Positions 5,189-5,465 of a DNA stretch of 5,465 bases are shown one piece after another. Under the pieces are notes generated by a model. It saw nothing but the letters and a program-made list of their open reading frames with translations. It searched no databases and was not told where the DNA came from. Position 1 is the first letter of the stretch. Every line of letters starts with the position of its first letter. The stretch is taken from assembly GCA_964362365.1 (NCBI GenBank), contig CAYIEF010000063.1, positions 1 through 5,465 on the forward strand, written 5' to 3'. The position numbers and the translations under genes are program-made. Origin of the DNA: JACPIL01 sp964362365. Its GTDB lineage: Archaea > Nanobdellota > Nanobdellia > Woesearchaeales > GW2011-AR9.

Positions 5189-5465
5189 CTATTTCGTTTC
5201 AACAAAATTTTTTTTCTTCCACTCATCTACCTTTTCCTCACTTATCCAAAAATATACCTGCTCTGAATTCTTGCCCAGATAATATAGTAATTCTCTACTT
5301 CCCCTAATTCTCAAAAGGGCTGTCTTTTCCTTGAAAACAGGTTCAATGTCAAAATGTTCATACTTCAATCCTAATTTCTTCTTAAAATCATCCTTAGTTA
5401 ATTCAATTCTGGAATACTCTTCACTAAATTTCCTAATTCTAGAGGTAATTTTTCCCAATTTTAGT
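5189..5465 (-). CDS. Unrecognised protein, C-terminal 91 codons; 5' end outside window
   Basis: The frame stays open through the right edge of the window (codons CTA AAA precede the TTG at 5456-5458), so that TTG is probably an internal Leu and the gene is cut by the window. The visible part ends in TAG at 5189-5191. It is Lys/Glu-rich with no membrane segment. A helical first third (RIRKFSEEYSRIELTKDDF) is followed by short strand-like segments (ALLRIRG, LLYYLG, QVYFWIS) and a basic C-terminal helix. I do not recognise the family. It is the first visible gene of the minus-strand run and lies 18 nt before the 58-aa gene, so it probably belongs to the same transcription unit. Its missing N-terminal part could hold the domain that identifies the system. 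Confidence 0.65.
   Translation of the reverse strand, partial: LKLGKITSRIRKFSEEYSRIELTKDDFKKKLGLKYEHFDIEPVFKEKTALLRIRGSRELLYYLGKNSEQVYFWISEEKVDEWKKKNFVETK

Noticed and set aside
1840..5465. CRISPR array, Cas genes, transposase or DNA methyltransferase
   Set aside because: No regularly spaced repeats, no Cas or transposase motifs, and no methyltransferase motifs were seen on either strand, so no known restriction or CRISPR system can be assigned.

Overview
The window looks like a piece of a small prokaryotic genome. An archaeon, possibly a DPANN/Woesearchaeota-like lineage, is my best guess, but this is an inference. The signs are an archaeal-style HAD phosphatase gene, two A/T-rich TATA-like boxes centred about 25-27 nt upstream of ATG codons that have no ribosome binding site (the geometry of archaeal leaderless promoters), and T-rich rather than classical terminators. 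Shine-Dalgarno-like sites also occur, so a bacterium is not excluded.

Left part, + strand (1-1760). The window opens inside the 3' end of a class II (adenosylcobalamin-dependent) ribonucleotide reductase gene, nrdJ, which ends in its Cys-rich zinc-ribbon tail. A 291-nt intergenic region follows. It is unusually structured: the last codons and stop of nrdJ are repeated about 151 nt downstream with one synonymous difference, and between the copies lies a potential four-way-junction (cloverleaf) fold of 89 nt. A T-rich terminator-like stretch comes next, then a leaderless-looking HAD-family phosphatase gene.

Right part, - strand (1840-5465). A compact, visibly more A/T-rich run of co-oriented genes converges on the HAD gene. 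In transcription order it holds: the 3' end of an unrecognised gene; a 58-codon ORF with a ribosome binding site; a PD-(D/E)XK nuclease-like gene starting at GTG within a 4-nt overlap; a 31-codon ORF with a good ribosome binding site, overlapping by ATGA; a TPR-repeat protein; a second PD-(D/E)XK-like protein (D...QxK variant); and a third PD-(D/E)XK-like protein overlapping the second by 20 nt. The 58-codon and 31-codon genes are short and easily missed.

How the genes fit together. nrdJ and the HAD gene look like ordinary housekeeping genes. The minus-strand run, with three different PD-(D/E)XK nuclease-like proteins, a TPR scaffold protein, micro-ORFs and tight overlaps, looks like an accessory module, plausibly anti-mobile-element defence or restriction. 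No methyltransferase, helicase, reverse transcriptase or Cas gene is visible in the window, so no known system can be named. The best leads are the nuclease/TPR operon, a canonical A AAA AAG slippery heptamer placed so that a -1 shift fuses the 58-aa protein to the first nuclease, and the duplicated nrdJ 3' end enclosing a structured element.
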